From Planctomycetales bacterium (GTDB lineage: Bacteria > Planctomycetota > Planctomycetia > Planctomycetales > Planctomycetaceae), in the NCBI GenBank assembly GCA_028285345.1, contig JANQPT010000016.1, positions 48,001-112,000 on the forward strand: DNA of 64,000 nucleotides, in the 5' to 3' direction. The position numbers and the translations under genes were made by a program. Below the pieces are notes generated by a model that worked only from the letters and a program-made list of their open reading frames with translations, was not told where the DNA came from and made no database searches. This document shows, piece after piece, positions 35,845-44,994 of this stretch; positions within the stretch are counted from its first letter, which is position 1, and every line of letters starts with the position of its first letter.

Positions 35845-36768
35845 CTATTTTTGCTTCCGGTCGACGTTTACCTTGTCCGGCTTGGGAAAGTTCTCGGGGA
35901 CCGGCAAGGTGACTTTGCCGGTGGCCGCCCATTCGGTACCGCGATTCATCACCGCGTGAAATCCATAACAGCGAAGGGCGATGATGTCATCGCCGCTGAC
36001 GTGTCCCATCACCGTCGTAAACACGCGGCCCTTGCCGTAGGGGATGACCCAGATCATTGGTTCATGTTCGCCGGTGCCGCCGGTCGATTTGTCGGAATAA
36101 GCGGTCGCCAGAATCTGCATGTTCAGCGCCGGACCCCGCTGTCCGTGATAAAGTTCGTCCTTGGCGTGCATCCATTCGCGGGGCAACCCGCGCGTGATCG
36201 GATGTTCGCTGTCCCTCACGACGATCGCGAAGTCATGCCGCGATCCGTGTCCGAGATTGGCCCCTTCTCCGGCTGCGATGCGAACCTGCTTCCCCTGTTT
36301 GTCGAAGATGATGCGGTCGCCGTAATCCTTGCCCCGCCAGCCGAGGCCGATCATTTCGTTCCATTCCCGCCACTGGGGAAACGCGTTGTTGGCGGCGTGG
36401 ATGATCACCAATCCCCCGCCCCCACGGACATACTTCACCAGGTCCTGCTGCACTTGCTCAGGCCACGGCTCACCGTTGTAGTTGCTGAGCACGGCATCGT
36501 ACTGGGCAAAATCGGGGCGAAATTGCTCCCAATCCTTTTCGGCGGCGTTCTTGGCAGGTGTGGTCGCCACGTCGACCTCGAACCGCCCGGTCTCCTCGAG
36601 CACCCGGCTCATATAGGGCGTCATTGCCTTCCAGTTGTGGTTGTTCTGGCCATCGACGATCAGAATCTTGAGCTTCTCCGCGGCACAGGCACGGGGGGCT
36701 TTCGCGACGAGAGCGAACGTTGCCGTCGATACGACAATCAGCAGCATGAATTTCGAGCGATTCGACAT
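35845..36768 (-). CDS. ThuA-like exported protein
   Basis: The 307-residue protein has a signal peptide (about 1-29) and a ThuA domain of the class I glutamine amidotransferase-like fold: LKILIVDGQNNHNWKAMTPYMSRVLEETGRFEVDV, YDAVLSNYNGEPWPEQVQQDLVKYVRGGGGLVIIHAANNAF, HPITRGLP, MHAKDELYHGQRGP and PMIWVIPYGKGRVF. ThuA-type proteins are linked to trehalose or other sugar use, and are very abundant in planctomycetes. It lies 10 bases upstream of the NuoEF gene on the same strand, so the two may be cotranscribed despite no obvious functional link. Confidence 0.9.
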   Translation of the reverse strand: MSNRSKFMLLIVVSTATFALVAKAPRACAAEKLKILIVDGQNNHNWKAMTPYMSRVLEETGRFEVDVATTPAKNAAEKDWEQFRPDFAQYDAVLSNYNGEPWPEQVQQDLVKYVRGGGGLVIIHAANNAFPQWREWNEMIGLGWRGKDYGDRIIFDKQGKQVRIAAGEGANLGHGSRHDFAIVVRDSEHPITRGLPREWMHAKDELYHGQRGPALNMQILATAYSDKSTGGTGEHEPMIWVIPYGKGRVFTTVMGHVSGDDIIALRCYGFHAVMNRGTEWAATGKVTLPVPENFPKPDKVNVDRKQK

Positions 36769-36852
36769 CGATCATCCTCCTGCGTTGGGGTTTCACAGGA
36801 TTATAAAGACTGCTGCCGACCACGTCGAATCGCTGGACGACAACAAAGAATA

Positions 36853-36980
36853 AGCCACAGAGGTCTCAGAGGACACGGAGAAAGGGGCGACGAGCTGCGG
36901 GATGGAGTGTATTGAGGTGGACGCTGCCTGCATTTAGCTGCAACTTCACTTCCTCTGTGAACTCCGTGACCTCTGTGGCT
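36853..36980. repeat. Inverted CACAGAGG-type repeat (family F)
   Basis: The left arm AGCCACAGAGGTCTCAGAGG... (36853-36880) and the right arm ...ACTCCGTGACCTCTGTGGCT (36951-36980) are imperfect inverted copies of a 9-base-periodic CAC(A/G)GAG(G/T) sequence around a 70-base spacer. It lies in the gap between the ThuA gene and the M28 peptidase. Related sequence occurs at 47353-47380, 58433-58534 and 59281-59310. Confidence 0.7.
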
Positions 36981-37009
36981 CAAATCAAATGTTCGAGAAC
37001 CGCAACCGA

Positions 37010-38545
37010 TCACTGTCCCGACGTTGTGCCGAGATCAATCTCGACCGTCTGCAAATACCCCTGACGTCCGACGCGCAACTTCAACAGAGAGTCGCGAAAG
37101 AAGCGATCTGCCTGCAACTGCCGCGCGTCCGGAATGGACTCGCCGCCGATCTGGTAGATCCGGTCGTTCTTCTTGAGACCCGCCTGGGCGGCCGGAGAAC
37201 CGGGGACGACTCGCGTGAGGACAATCGCGGAGGGATCCGCATCGTCGGTCCGCCAGCTGATTCCCAAGCGGACCGGTTTGCCGTCTAACTCGACTTGCAC
37301 TGCGGTCGGCTCCTCCGCTCCACTGCGGCGGACCACGAATTCCGCTGGCGACGGTGCAGCAAGCACGCCTTTCAAGAACTCCGCGCCGCCTTCCACGGAG
37401 TGTCCATCGATCTGCTCAATGCGGTCCCCCACTTGCAGCCCGGCGCGCTGCGCGGCCGAGCCGGGACGAATTTGGTCAATCTTCACAACGCCGTCAGCGT
37501 CGCTCCACTTGACGCCCAAACGTCCGGGACGCGGCGGCAGGCCACGCTCGGCCGCGCGCTGTTTGTTGATCGTTTCCGACAAGGCCTGCCCGCGAAACGG
37601 CGCGATCTGATCGCGATTGGCGAGATCCCACGTGACACGGAACATCAGGCGGGCGACGTCTCGCGCCCCGGCGTAGTTGACTTTGTCCAGATCATCGTTG
37701 GGCGTGTGATATTCATCGTGCAACCCGGTATGGAACATCAACACCGGGATCCGCTGCTGCACGAACGGCCAGTGATCGCTGTTGTCGGGCAACTCCCAGG
37801 TATAGTCGAGCTTGAGGCCGGCCGATGGATTCTGCTCGCTGATGATCCGCCGCAAACCGCTGCAGGTCCGCGTGCCGTAACAGGTCAACAAGCCGCGCCG
37901 CAAGCGGCCGATCATATCAACGTTGATCATCATCTTGATGTTCTTGCTCGGCACCGTCGGCGAGCCGGCCCAGTGCGCCGATCCCCACAATCCTTTTTCC
38001 TCGGCATCCCACAGGGCGAAGAGAATCGTCCGTCGCGGGTTGAGCTTGAGGTTGGAAATCGCTTCGGCAATCTCGATCAGTGCGGCGGTGCCGCTGGCGT
38101 TGTCGTCGGCGCCGTTGTGAATGTAGCCGGTCGGCCCGCGGCTGTTTTCGGCAGTTCCGTAGCCCACGTGATCGTAGTGCGCGCCGAGCACGATAACTTC
38201 TTCCTGCAATTTCGGATCGGTTCCGCGAATCACCCCCAGTATATTGCGATAGCCGCCGCTGAAATCCTGATAATACCCACTCTCACCCGCTCCGCCGGCC
38301 AGCCGGTTCTTGCGGTATTGCTCTCCGAGATAAACGCCGGCAGCGCGACCCCCTTGTGAACCCGCTTCACGTCCCTCAAACGTATCGCTGGCAAGGACTT
38401 TGACGTGTTCCTTGATATCGGGAACCGAAATCGATTCGACGGCTTGCGACATCGAATAATTGCCGGCAGCTTGGGCTTCGATCGTCACCAAGCAGACGAG
38501 CAGAGCGCAGGAAATAGAATTGATGCGACGGAGTTTTAGGGACAT
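37010..38545 (-). CDS. Exported M28-family metallopeptidase with two PDZ domains
   Basis: The 511-residue protein has a signal peptide (about 1-26) and an M28 zinc aminopeptidase domain (about 40-320). The ligand motifs are VIVLGAHYDHVGYG, HNGADDNASGTAALIEIA, WDAEEKGLWGS, NVDMIGR and LHDEYHTPNDDLDKVNY. Two PDZ domains follow (about 335-410 and 420-500; RPGSAAQRAGLQVGDRIEQIDG and VPGSPAAQAGLKKNDRIYQIGG). It likely trims N-terminal residues of peptides in the periplasm, with PDZ domains guiding substrates. No operon partner is evident; the gap upstream holds no clear signal. Confidence 0.93.
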   Translation of the reverse strand: MSLKLRRINSISCALLVCLVTIEAQAAGNYSMSQAVESISVPDIKEHVKVLASDTFEGREAGSQGGRAAGVYLGEQYRKNRLAGGAGESGYYQDFSGGYRNILGVIRGTDPKLQEEVIVLGAHYDHVGYGTAENSRGPTGYIHNGADDNASGTAALIEIAEAISNLKLNPRRTILFALWDAEEKGLWGSAHWAGSPTVPSKNIKMMINVDMIGRLRRGLLTCYGTRTCSGLRRIISEQNPSAGLKLDYTWELPDNSDHWPFVQQRIPVLMFHTGLHDEYHTPNDDLDKVNYAGARDVARLMFRVTWDLANRDQIAPFRGQALSETINKQRAAERGLPPRPGRLGVKWSDADGVVKIDQIRPGSAAQRAGLQVGDRIEQIDGHSVEGGAEFLKGVLAAPSPAEFVVRRSGAEEPTAVQVELDGKPVRLGISWRTDDADPSAIVLTRVVPGSPAAQAGLKKNDRIYQIGGESIPDARQLQADRFFRDSLLKLRVGRQGYLQTVEIDLGTTSGQ

Positions 38546-38700
38546 GAAATGTCAGTCGAAATTGAAAAGGCAGATAAATCAAATACGTATTCCAACCTCT
38601 AGACTAACATATCCACGCCCACCCGCATCAAGATCGAAAAGAACAATTTTTTGCCCGCGCCGCACGAGACGACGTTGGGAATGACCGCAAACAGCAGTGT

Positions 38701-40233
38701 TCAAACGCCGGAGGTCTCGCCGGATAGTTTTTCCAACAACTCCGCTGCCGCCGCTTGAGGATCCGCTTGCGAGCAGACCGCACCGGTTACGGCTACACGC
38801 GTGCAGCCGGCTTGGCGGACCTGCGCAATGTTGTCGGCATTGATGCCGCCGATCGCGTAAAACGGCAGCGTAACCTCGGCGGCGACCTGTTTGACGAATT
38901 CCAAGCCTGCGTATTCCTCGAACGGTTTCGTCGTGCTGGGAAACACCGGGCCGACGCCAATATAATCGGCGCCGTCAACGACCGCTTGGCGGGCTTGCTC
39001 GATCGTGTGCGTGGAGACGCCGACGAGTTTGTCGACGCCGACGATGCGGCGCGCGTCTTTGACCGAAAGTTCCTCCTGCCCCACATGTACGCCGTCGGCG
39101 CCGGTGAGGACGGCCAGATCAGGGCGGTCATTGAAGATGAACAGCGCGCCCGCTTCACGTGTCCACGCACGGACACGATGGCCGAATTCCAGCAGCCGGC
39201 GGTCGTCCATCTCCTTTTCGCGCAGTTGTACGATGCTCACACCGCCTGCCAGCGCGCCGCGCACGGCCGGTCCGCTTCCGTGATGGCATAAGGATTCGGT
39301 CAGTAGCAAGTACAGGTTCCGCCCGGCCAGAACTTCGTTGCAGTGCATCGCGGTCACCGCTGCCTTTTCAATCGTGTACAGCCGGTAACGCAATTGCTCG
39401 AATTCACGTCCGAGATCCGACGTCAAAAGTTTGCCGGCTTCTTCGAGAGTTCGCAGCGCTTCTTGACCGCGCTTGAAATTGGCCTGTACGAGATGTCGCA
39501 GCGACTCGCGACGTGTCTCCGCCTCCGTGGTGAGCGGCGTGCCTACGTCGCGACTGGTTTCCCGTGCTGCGGTCAGTTTTCGTGATCCGCATTTTGCGAT
39601 TGCGGCGGAGAAATCATGCCGCCAATTCTTGAGCAGTTCGGTGAGATGCGCGTCATCGAGCGAAAACCGCACGTAGTCTTCGACAACGCGGATTCCTTCT
39701 CGGGCGCGATTCGCGGCGGCGTCAATGATCCGATAGGCGTCATGATGCTCGCTGCGGAGTGGTTCTCGTAGCGAGATCCTCACGTCGGTTTGCAGCGGCT
39801 CGTCCGATTGATTGGATCGGTCGTCGAGCAATTCTGCCAAGCGGTCTCGACTGACACCTTCCCGGCGGAGCCAGACCGCCGGTTCGCATTCGACGACGAT
39901 CAGCCCCCACAGCAGGTGTTCGGTTCCGACATCGGCATGTTCCCATTGCGAACCGGCGAAGAGCTGCGCCTCATGGACCACCGACTTGACAGTCGCGCTG
40001 AAGGGCACTGGATCCTCCTCAGCGCCACGGGCGTCGACATCCGCGTCGGTCCACTGCTTCAGTCGAGCCGCATCGATTCCGAAATCGAGCAGCATTTCGC
40101 TGGCGCGCGATTCCTCGAAAACCAGCGCGCGAAGCAAGTGTTCCGGCTCGACGAATTCTGCCAGCGCCGAAGAGGCGAAGTTTGTCGCTTGATCAAGCAC
40201 CCGGCAGGCGGCGGGGGTCAGTGGCTGGTGCAT
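38701..40233 (-). CDS. thiE: Clp_N domain - ThiD2 domain - thiamine phosphate synthase fusion
   Basis: The 510-residue protein has three parts. Residues 1-140 form a Clp N-domain (R domain) with both repeats: PEHLLRAL (30-37) and GTEHLLWGL (103-111). Residues about 165-300 (YRIIDAAANRAREGIRVVEDYVRF, NFKRGQEALRTLEEAGKLL) match the ThiD2-type domain that precedes ThiE in several lineages. Residues about 305-505 are thiamine phosphate synthase: QLREK (337-341), IFNDRPDLA, DGVHVGQEEL, YIGVGPVFPSTTK and AIGGINADNI. The enzyme joins HMP-PP and thiazole phosphate to thiamine phosphate. It is divergent from clpC, 803 bases away. I find no TPP riboswitch upstream. Confidence 0.92.
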   Translation of the reverse strand: MHQPLTPAACRVLDQATNFASSALAEFVEPEHLLRALVFEESRASEMLLDFGIDAARLKQWTDADVDARGAEEDPVPFSATVKSVVHEAQLFAGSQWEHADVGTEHLLWGLIVVECEPAVWLRREGVSRDRLAELLDDRSNQSDEPLQTDVRISLREPLRSEHHDAYRIIDAAANRAREGIRVVEDYVRFSLDDAHLTELLKNWRHDFSAAIAKCGSRKLTAARETSRDVGTPLTTEAETRRESLRHLVQANFKRGQEALRTLEEAGKLLTSDLGREFEQLRYRLYTIEKAAVTAMHCNEVLAGRNLYLLLTESLCHHGSGPAVRGALAGGVSIVQLREKEMDDRRLLEFGHRVRAWTREAGALFIFNDRPDLAVLTGADGVHVGQEELSVKDARRIVGVDKLVGVSTHTIEQARQAVVDGADYIGVGPVFPSTTKPFEEYAGLEFVKQVAAEVTLPFYAIGGINADNIAQVRQAGCTRVAVTGAVCSQADPQAAAAELLEKLSGETSGV

Positions 40234-41036
40234 TTGAGATATTGAATTTTTCGTGGAAAACAGGTTACGAATCGCATCGTCAGCATGCCGACAGTCTCCG
40301 AGGCGAAATCGCGGTCGCCGGCGACCATGTGTCGCGTATTAAAGAGTCATTTGCAAAATACGTGTTTCGCACGGGATAGCCGCAGCGGCTGTTCCGACGT
40401 CTTGCCACAGCCCTATTCGGTTACTAAAATTCGCGATGGTACACACTGCCTTTTGACGATCGTGCGGGTTTGCTCGGATTTTCATCCCAGTGCCGGAACG
40501 AACCGTCTGTATGGGTGGTATTGTACCGCATGGCCTGCGGGATGATGAGGGCACGTTTCACGGCCGGCTGCCGGTCGCGTCTATGTACGGTCGGGACGGA
40601 TTTGCCGGTCTGCAGGGGCGCCGAAATCTCGGCTGTCACATTGGACGTATTCGACGGAACGTGGAAAAACATGGAAGTTTCAGGGAGGTAACACCTGCAC
40701 CGCCTGCGGGGCGGAAACTTTGGTGTTGCCCGAGAGGAAACTCCGAGCCCGAATCAATTTATGAAGTATTGTTAAGTGACGAGCCGCAGCCAAACGGCGG
40801 CGTCTCGGTCAAGTTGTCGACGACTCCTGGAACCGACTTGCCGGGGCGAATCGGGACTTCAAAGCTTTTCGACCACAATAATCACTCTATAATCTGCTGA
40901 GCGTCAGCGTCTCAGCAACCGTCTTGCACCCTCGCAAGATGAACACCTGTTTCAAACCCTGTCTGCACCAGAGTTAGGTAGCACCACTTAACGACGTGTG
41001 GGCGGGACTCGAAACGAGCTGTAGGGAGAAACTCGC
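40234..41036. other. 803-base gene-free region between thiE fusion and clpC
   Basis: Frames here (for example 40490-40900 rightward and 40424-40672 leftward) have poor protein character and no ribosome sites. The right half contains nested inverted repeats: AACACC (40690-40695) with GGTGTT (40722-40727) enclosing CCGCC with GGCGG, and a TGCTGAG/CTCAGCA stem (40896-40902, 40912-40918). It probably holds the clpC promoter and long leader, and possibly a structured RNA. Confidence 0.45.
40889..40894 (+). promoter_or_regulatory. Candidate -10 element for clpC
   Basis: A perfect TATAAT at 40889-40894 lies 142 bases before the clpC start, directly followed by a TGCTGAG...CTCAGCA hairpin in the would-be leader. 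The matching -35 is weak (TTTTC-type around 40867-40872). No CIRCE element is seen. Confidence 0.35.
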
Positions 41037-43583
41037 ATGTACGAGAGATTTACCGACCGTGCCCGCAAAGTGATGCAACTCGCCAATCAGGAGGCGCAGC
41101 GGTTCAATCACGAATACATCGGCACAGAACACATTCTGTTGGGCCTGGTCAAAGAAGGCTCCGGTGTGGCGGCGAACGTCCTGAAGAATCTGGACGTCGA
41201 TCTGCGAAAGATCCGCCTGGAGGTTGAGAAGATTGTCCAGTCGGGACCGGATATGGTCACGATGGGCAAATTGCCTCAGACCCCGCGGGCGAAAAAGGTC
41301 ATTGAGTATTCAATGGAAGAGGCCCGCAATCTGAACCACAACTACGTCGGCACCGAGCACATCTTGCTCGGTTTATTGCGCGAACAGGAAGGCGTCGCCG
41401 CCCAGGTATTGATGAATTTGGGCCTGAAACTGGAAGACGTTCGCGAGGAAGTGCTGAACCTGCTCGGACATGGATTGGAAGGCGCTGAATCAAGTGAGCG
41501 CAGCGCGTCTCCGGGGAGTGCGAAGTCCGGCAAGAGCAAGACTCCCGCACTCGACAGCTTCGGCCGTGATCTGACGGAATTGGCCAAGCAAGGCAAATTG
41601 GACCCGGTCATCGGCCGCACGAACGAAATCGAGCGGGTGATTCAAATCCTTTGCCGGCGACAGAAGAACAATCCCGTACTGCTTGGTGAAGCGGGGGTCG
41701 GCAAGACGGCCATCGTTGAAGGCTTCGCCCAGATGGTGATCGACAACAACGTACCCGATTTGCTCCGCGACCGCCGGATCGTCGTGCTTGACCTGGCGAT
41801 GATGGTCGCCGGGACCAAGTATCGCGGACAATTCGAGGAACGGATCAAGGCGGTCATGAACGAAGTCCGCCGCGCCAAGAACACAATCTTGTTCATCGAC
41901 GAGTTGCACACGCTGGTCGGTGCCGGCGGTGCGGAAGGTGCGATCGACGCCTCCAACGTGCTCAAACCGGCCCTCAGCCGCGGCGAGTTGCAATGCATCG
42001 GCGCCACGACACTCGACGAGTATCGCAAGTACATCGAAAAAGACGGCGCCCTCGAACGCCGGTTCCAAACCGTGATGGTTGAGCCGCCCAGCGCCGACGA
42101 AGCGGTCGAGATTCTGCGGGGACTCCGCGACCGCTACGAATCGCACCACCGTGTGCAAATCACCGACGACGCGCTCGACGCGGCGGTGGAACTTTCCAAT
42201 CGCTACATCACCGGCCGCTGTTTGCCGGACAAGGCGATCGATGTCATCGACGAAGCGGGCGCCCGGATTCGCCTCAAGTCGATGGTCCGCCCGCCCGATC
42301 TCAAAGATCTCGACGAGGAGATCGAAGGACTGAATCAGGCCAAAGAAGAAGCGGTCGCCAACCAGGACTTCGAAAAGGCCGCCTCGTTGCGTGATCAGGC
42401 GGACAAACTGAAGAAGAAAAAGGATTCGCTCACCCGCGATTGGCGCGAGAAATCGCGTGAAACCGACGGCGTCGTCGACAACGACGTGATTGCCGAAGTG
42501 GTGGCGAAGATGACCGGCATTCCGCTCACGCGGCTCTCCAGCGAGGACGCCGTGCGGCTGCTGCAAATGGAGGACGAACTGCACAAGAAGGTCGTCAGCC
42601 AAGAAGAAGCGATCAAACAGGTGGCTAAGGCGGTTCGCCGCAGCCGCAGCGGACTCAAAGATCCCAGGCGGCCTACCGGCGTATTCCTGTTTGCCGGTCC
42701 CACCGGTGTCGGTAAGACGCTGCTGGCCAAGACGCTGGCGGAATTCATGTTCGGCGATGCCGATTCGCTCATCCAAATCGACATGAGCGAATACATGGAG
42801 AAACACAACGTCAGCCGCTTGATCGGCGCGCCTCCGGGCTACGTCGGTTACGAAGAGGGTGGCCAATTGACCGAAAAGATTCGCCGCCGGCCATACGCGG
42901 TCGTGCTGCTCGACGAGATCGAAAAAGCGCACCCCGACGTGTTCAACATGCTGCTGCAGATCATGGAGGAAGGTCACCTGACCGACAGCTTCGGCCGTAA
43001 AGTCGACTTCAAGAACGTGATCTTGATCATGACCACCAACGCCGGCGCCAAGGTGATTCAGGCCGGTAGCGAGTTCGGTTTTGTCAAGAAGGATGCCGAT
43101 CACAGCTACGAGGGCATGAAGCGGCGGCTGATGCACGAAATCGAAAACGAGTTCAAGCCCGAGTTCCTGGGCCGTATCGACGACGTGATCGTCTTTAAGC
43201 ACCTCGATCGCGAGAACCTGAAGAAGATCATCGACATCGAATTGGAGAAAGTCTACGAGCGGCTCGAAGAACGCGGCCTGAAATTGGTGCTTACCGACGA
43301 CAGCAAGGAATTCTTGATCGACAAGGGCGCCTCCGACATCGACTACGGTGCACGTCCGCTCCGTCGCAGTATTGAAACCTTTGTTGAGGATCCGCTCTCC
43401 GAAGAGTTGCTTCGCGACGCCTTCGAGGGCAAGAACACGATTACCGTCAACGTCAAAGAAGTCGGCGACACCAAGCAGCTTGACTTCGAAGCTTCCTTCG
43501 AGGAGCACGGCGAACCGGAGTTGGCGGCCGTCGGGTCAGGCGAATCCGAAGACGAATCGGGCGGCGACGCCGAAGAGTCGTAA
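41037..43583 (+). CDS. clpC: ClpC-type AAA+ unfoldase
   Basis: The 848-residue protein has two Clp_N repeats ([23 protein letters not shown]; about 1-145), a first AAA module with Walker A GEAGVGKT (about 217-224) and Walker B ILFIDE, and a middle domain with a UVR motif (about 422-457). The second AAA module carries [12 protein letters not shown] (about 553) and [14 protein letters not shown], and a C-terminal D2-small domain follows. This is ClpC, which unfolds substrates for ClpP with adaptor help. An acidic Gly/Glu tail ends the protein. The GTAGGGAGAAA sequence precedes the ATG. ClpP is not in the window. A Clp_N-bearing thiamine enzyme sits upstream on the other strand. Confidence 0.96.
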   Translation: MYERFTDRARKVMQLANQEAQRFNHEYIGTEHILLGLVKEGSGVAANVLKNLDVDLRKIRLEVEKIVQSGPDMVTMGKLPQTPRAKKVIEYSMEEARNLNHNYVGTEHILLGLLREQEGVAAQVLMNLGLKLEDVREEVLNLLGHGLEGAESSERSASPGSAKSGKSKTPALDSFGRDLTELAKQGKLDPVIGRTNEIERVIQILCRRQKNNPVLLGEAGVGKTAIVEGFAQMVIDNNVPDLLRDRRIVVLDLAMMVAGTKYRGQFEERIKAVMNEVRRAKNTILFIDELHTLVGAGGAEGAIDASNVLKPALSRGELQCIGATTLDEYRKYIEKDGALERRFQTVMVEPPSADEAVEILRGLRDRYESHHRVQITDDALDAAVELSNRYITGRCLPDKAIDVIDEAGARIRLKSMVRPPDLKDLDEEIEGLNQAKEEAVANQDFEKAASLRDQADKLKKKKDSLTRDWREKSRETDGVVDNDVIAEVVAKMTGIPLTRLSSEDAVRLLQMEDELHKKVVSQEEAIKQVAKAVRRSRSGLKDPRRPTGVFLFAGPTGVGKTLLAKTLAEFMFGDADSLIQIDMSEYMEKHNVSRLIGAPPGYVGYEEGGQLTEKIRRRPYAVVLLDEIEKAHPDVFNMLLQIMEEGHLTDSFGRKVDFKNVILIMTTNAGAKVIQAGSEFGFVKKDADHSYEGMKRRLMHEIENEFKPEFLGRIDDVIVFKHLDRENLKKIIDIELEKVYERLEERGLKLVLTDDSKEFLIDKGASDIDYGARPLRRSIETFVEDPLSEELLRDAFEGKNTITVNVKEVGDTKQLDFEASFEEHGEPELAAVGSGESEDESGGDAEES

Positions 43584-43612
43584 CGACCCTGCCGAATCGA
43601 TAAAACTCCATA

Positions 43613-43642
43613 CACGCCCCGGTGACTGTTCGCCGGGGCGTG
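43613..43642 (+). terminator. Candidate clpC terminator stem
   Basis: CACGCCCCGG (43613-43622) pairs perfectly with CCGGGGCGTG (43633-43642) around a 10-base loop, 30 bases after the clpC stop. The following ATTGCATTTGC is only weakly T-rich, so termination efficiency is uncertain. Confidence 0.5.
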
Positions 43643-43772
43643 ATTGCATTTGCTGCTACAACTGGTTTCAAAACCCTCTGACGCGTTTCGCAAACCCTTG
43701 TTTGCCAGCATAATGAACAGGCGCAACCGGGCTTTGAAACTGGTTTTAGGCATCGTCCGAAACGTTATATCA

Positions 43773-43848
43773 GGGTGGCTGGGGTCGGACGAAAGTCCGC
43801 CCCCAGGTTCAGAAACTGGGGGCTCGCTTCGCTCGACCCCAGCCACCC
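43773..43848. repeat. Palindromic repeat family C, multi-hairpin element
   Basis: A 76-base element has perfect 15-base inverted ends, GGGTGGCTGGGGTCG and its complement. Inside are CGGAC-gaaa-GTCCG (43786-43799), GCCCCCAG/CTGGGGGC (43799-43823) and a TCGC-TTCGCTCGA segment. It could fold as a closed stem with inner hairpins. No transposase is adjacent. Confidence 0.85.
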
Positions 43849-43911
43849 ATCGTCAATTCTGAGTTTTCCGACGAAGCCCAGCACGATCTCCGTTTTAAAA
43901 ACGGCGGTAGC

Positions 43912-43976
43912 AGAAGTCGTGAGACTTCTTGAAGTTCAATCGGTGCTGGTGAGTTTCCGAACTCTCACGAGTTCGG
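43912..43976. repeat. Pair of stem-loops (family G) upstream of the methyltransferase
   Basis: AGAAGTC-gtga-GACTTCT (43912-43929) and CCGAACTC-tcac-GAGTTCGG (43957-43976) are two perfect 7- and 8-bp stems whose tetraloops GTGA and TCAC are complementary. They end 43 bases before the methyltransferase start. Confidence 0.65.
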
Positions 43977-44019
43977 CGACTTTAAGAATTGAATGTTGAC
44001 ATTCCGTGAGGAGAACGCC

Positions 44020-44697
44020 GTGCCGCTGCCGCGCGTGTTGGAACCTGAGGCGATGAACAGTGCCGAGGAGGCGGCCGATTATGACGCGATGGACCATGCC
44101 GCAGTCAATCGGCTGTTCGTTGACGACCTGCTTGAATTTGCGCAACTGGAGCCGGCAATCTGGGAGCCACTCGACATTCTCGATGTGGGAACCGGGACGG
44201 CCCAGATTCCGATCGAATTCTGCAGGCGTCCGCATCCTCCGCGCATTACTGGAATTGACCTGTCAGCCGAGATGATTCGGCTGGGACGTCAAAACGTCAT
44301 GGCGGCCGGATTGCAGCAGCGGATTACACTCAACCAAGTCGATGCCAAGACGTTGCCCTACGAACCCGGGTCGTACGACGCGGTCATCTCCAACAGCATC
44401 GTGCATCATATTCCCCAGCCCCAGGCCGTGATGGCCGAGATGGTGCGGGTGTTGCGTCCCGGCGGACTGTTGTTCGTCCGCGACCTGTTACGTCCAGCGG
44501 ACGAGGCGACAGTGGAGCAACTTGTGGCGACATACGCCGCCGATGAGAACGATCATCAACAGCAGTTGTTTCGCCAGTCGTTGCACGCGTCACTGACTGT
44601 TGAGGAGGTCGGTGAAATGCTCCGCGTGCTAAGCCTGCCGGCTGAATGGGCGGTTCAAACGTCGGATCGACACTGGACGATCGCCGGGCGCTGCTAA
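44020..44697 (+). CDS. Class I SAM-dependent methyltransferase
   Basis: The 225-residue protein has the SAM-binding motif ILDVGTGTAQIPIEF, the acidic motif II region ITGIDLSAEMIRLGRQN, the VDAKTLPYEPGSYDAVISNSIVHHI motif IV and VRVLRPGGLLFVRDL. This is the ubiE-like Methyltransf_11/25 group. The substrate is not visible. I chose GTG 44020 because GAGGAG lies six bases upstream; an ATG at 43993 would translate across that ribosome site. The product is probably cytoplasmic. It follows a repeat-rich region and stands alone. Confidence 0.88.
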   Translation: MPLPRVLEPEAMNSAEEAADYDAMDHAAVNRLFVDDLLEFAQLEPAIWEPLDILDVGTGTAQIPIEFCRRPHPPRITGIDLSAEMIRLGRQNVMAAGLQQRITLNQVDAKTLPYEPGSYDAVISNSIVHHIPQPQAVMAEMVRVLRPGGLLFVRDLLRPADEATVEQLVATYAADENDHQQQLFRQSLHASLTVEEVGEMLRVLSLPAEWAVQTSDRHWTIAGRC

Positions 44698-44994
44698 CTG
44701 TATCGATTATGATGAATTCCCTTCGCTGCGTGCGGGTGTGAATCCATTTTCGGCTGAATTACCGCTATACGCCTGCATCGTGCCCGCAATATCCGGCTTT
44801 GTGCAGGCTGTGTGGATTGTGAAGTTCTCTTCACAGTCTACACGCGAAATTTATCTCTAAACTCCTCAAGCCTCTCAAAACGCAATGTCGATGGTGTTTT
44901 TGACGCCGACGTCGAGGGAGCCGGATGGCGGTACGGGGGGCCACGGACGTGACGCAATTCTGATTGACGATAAAGAATCCTGTGGGAGCCTTGA
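44698..44994. other. Gap without visible features
   Basis: About 297 bases with no plausible gene or stem with a T-run. The last 40 bases include the ribosome site (GTGGGAG) for the next gene. Confidence 0.4.

Larger units (their letters stand above)
43584..44019. other. Gene-free, repeat-rich stretch after clpC
   Basis: It contains a GC-rich 10-bp stem CACGCCCCGG/CCGGGGCGTG (43613-43642) that may end clpC transcription although it lacks a good T-run, the family C element (43773-43848) and two short stem-loops (43912-43976). Short frames here are repeat translations. Confidence 0.6.

Noticed and set aside
40234..40700. Possible TPP riboswitch upstream of the thiE fusion
   Set aside because: The CTGAGA and CCTGAT-type conserved segments of the THI element are not present on the minus strand before 40233.
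40718..40760. GAGGAAACTCCGAGCC resembles the conserved RNase P RNA start
   Set aside because: The rest of the RNase P consensus (ACAGAAA region and partner stems) is absent downstream, so the match is probably chance.
40490..40900. 136-codon rightward frame before clpC
   Set aside because: Its composition is not protein-like, it overlaps the stems and candidate promoter, and no ribosome site precedes it.
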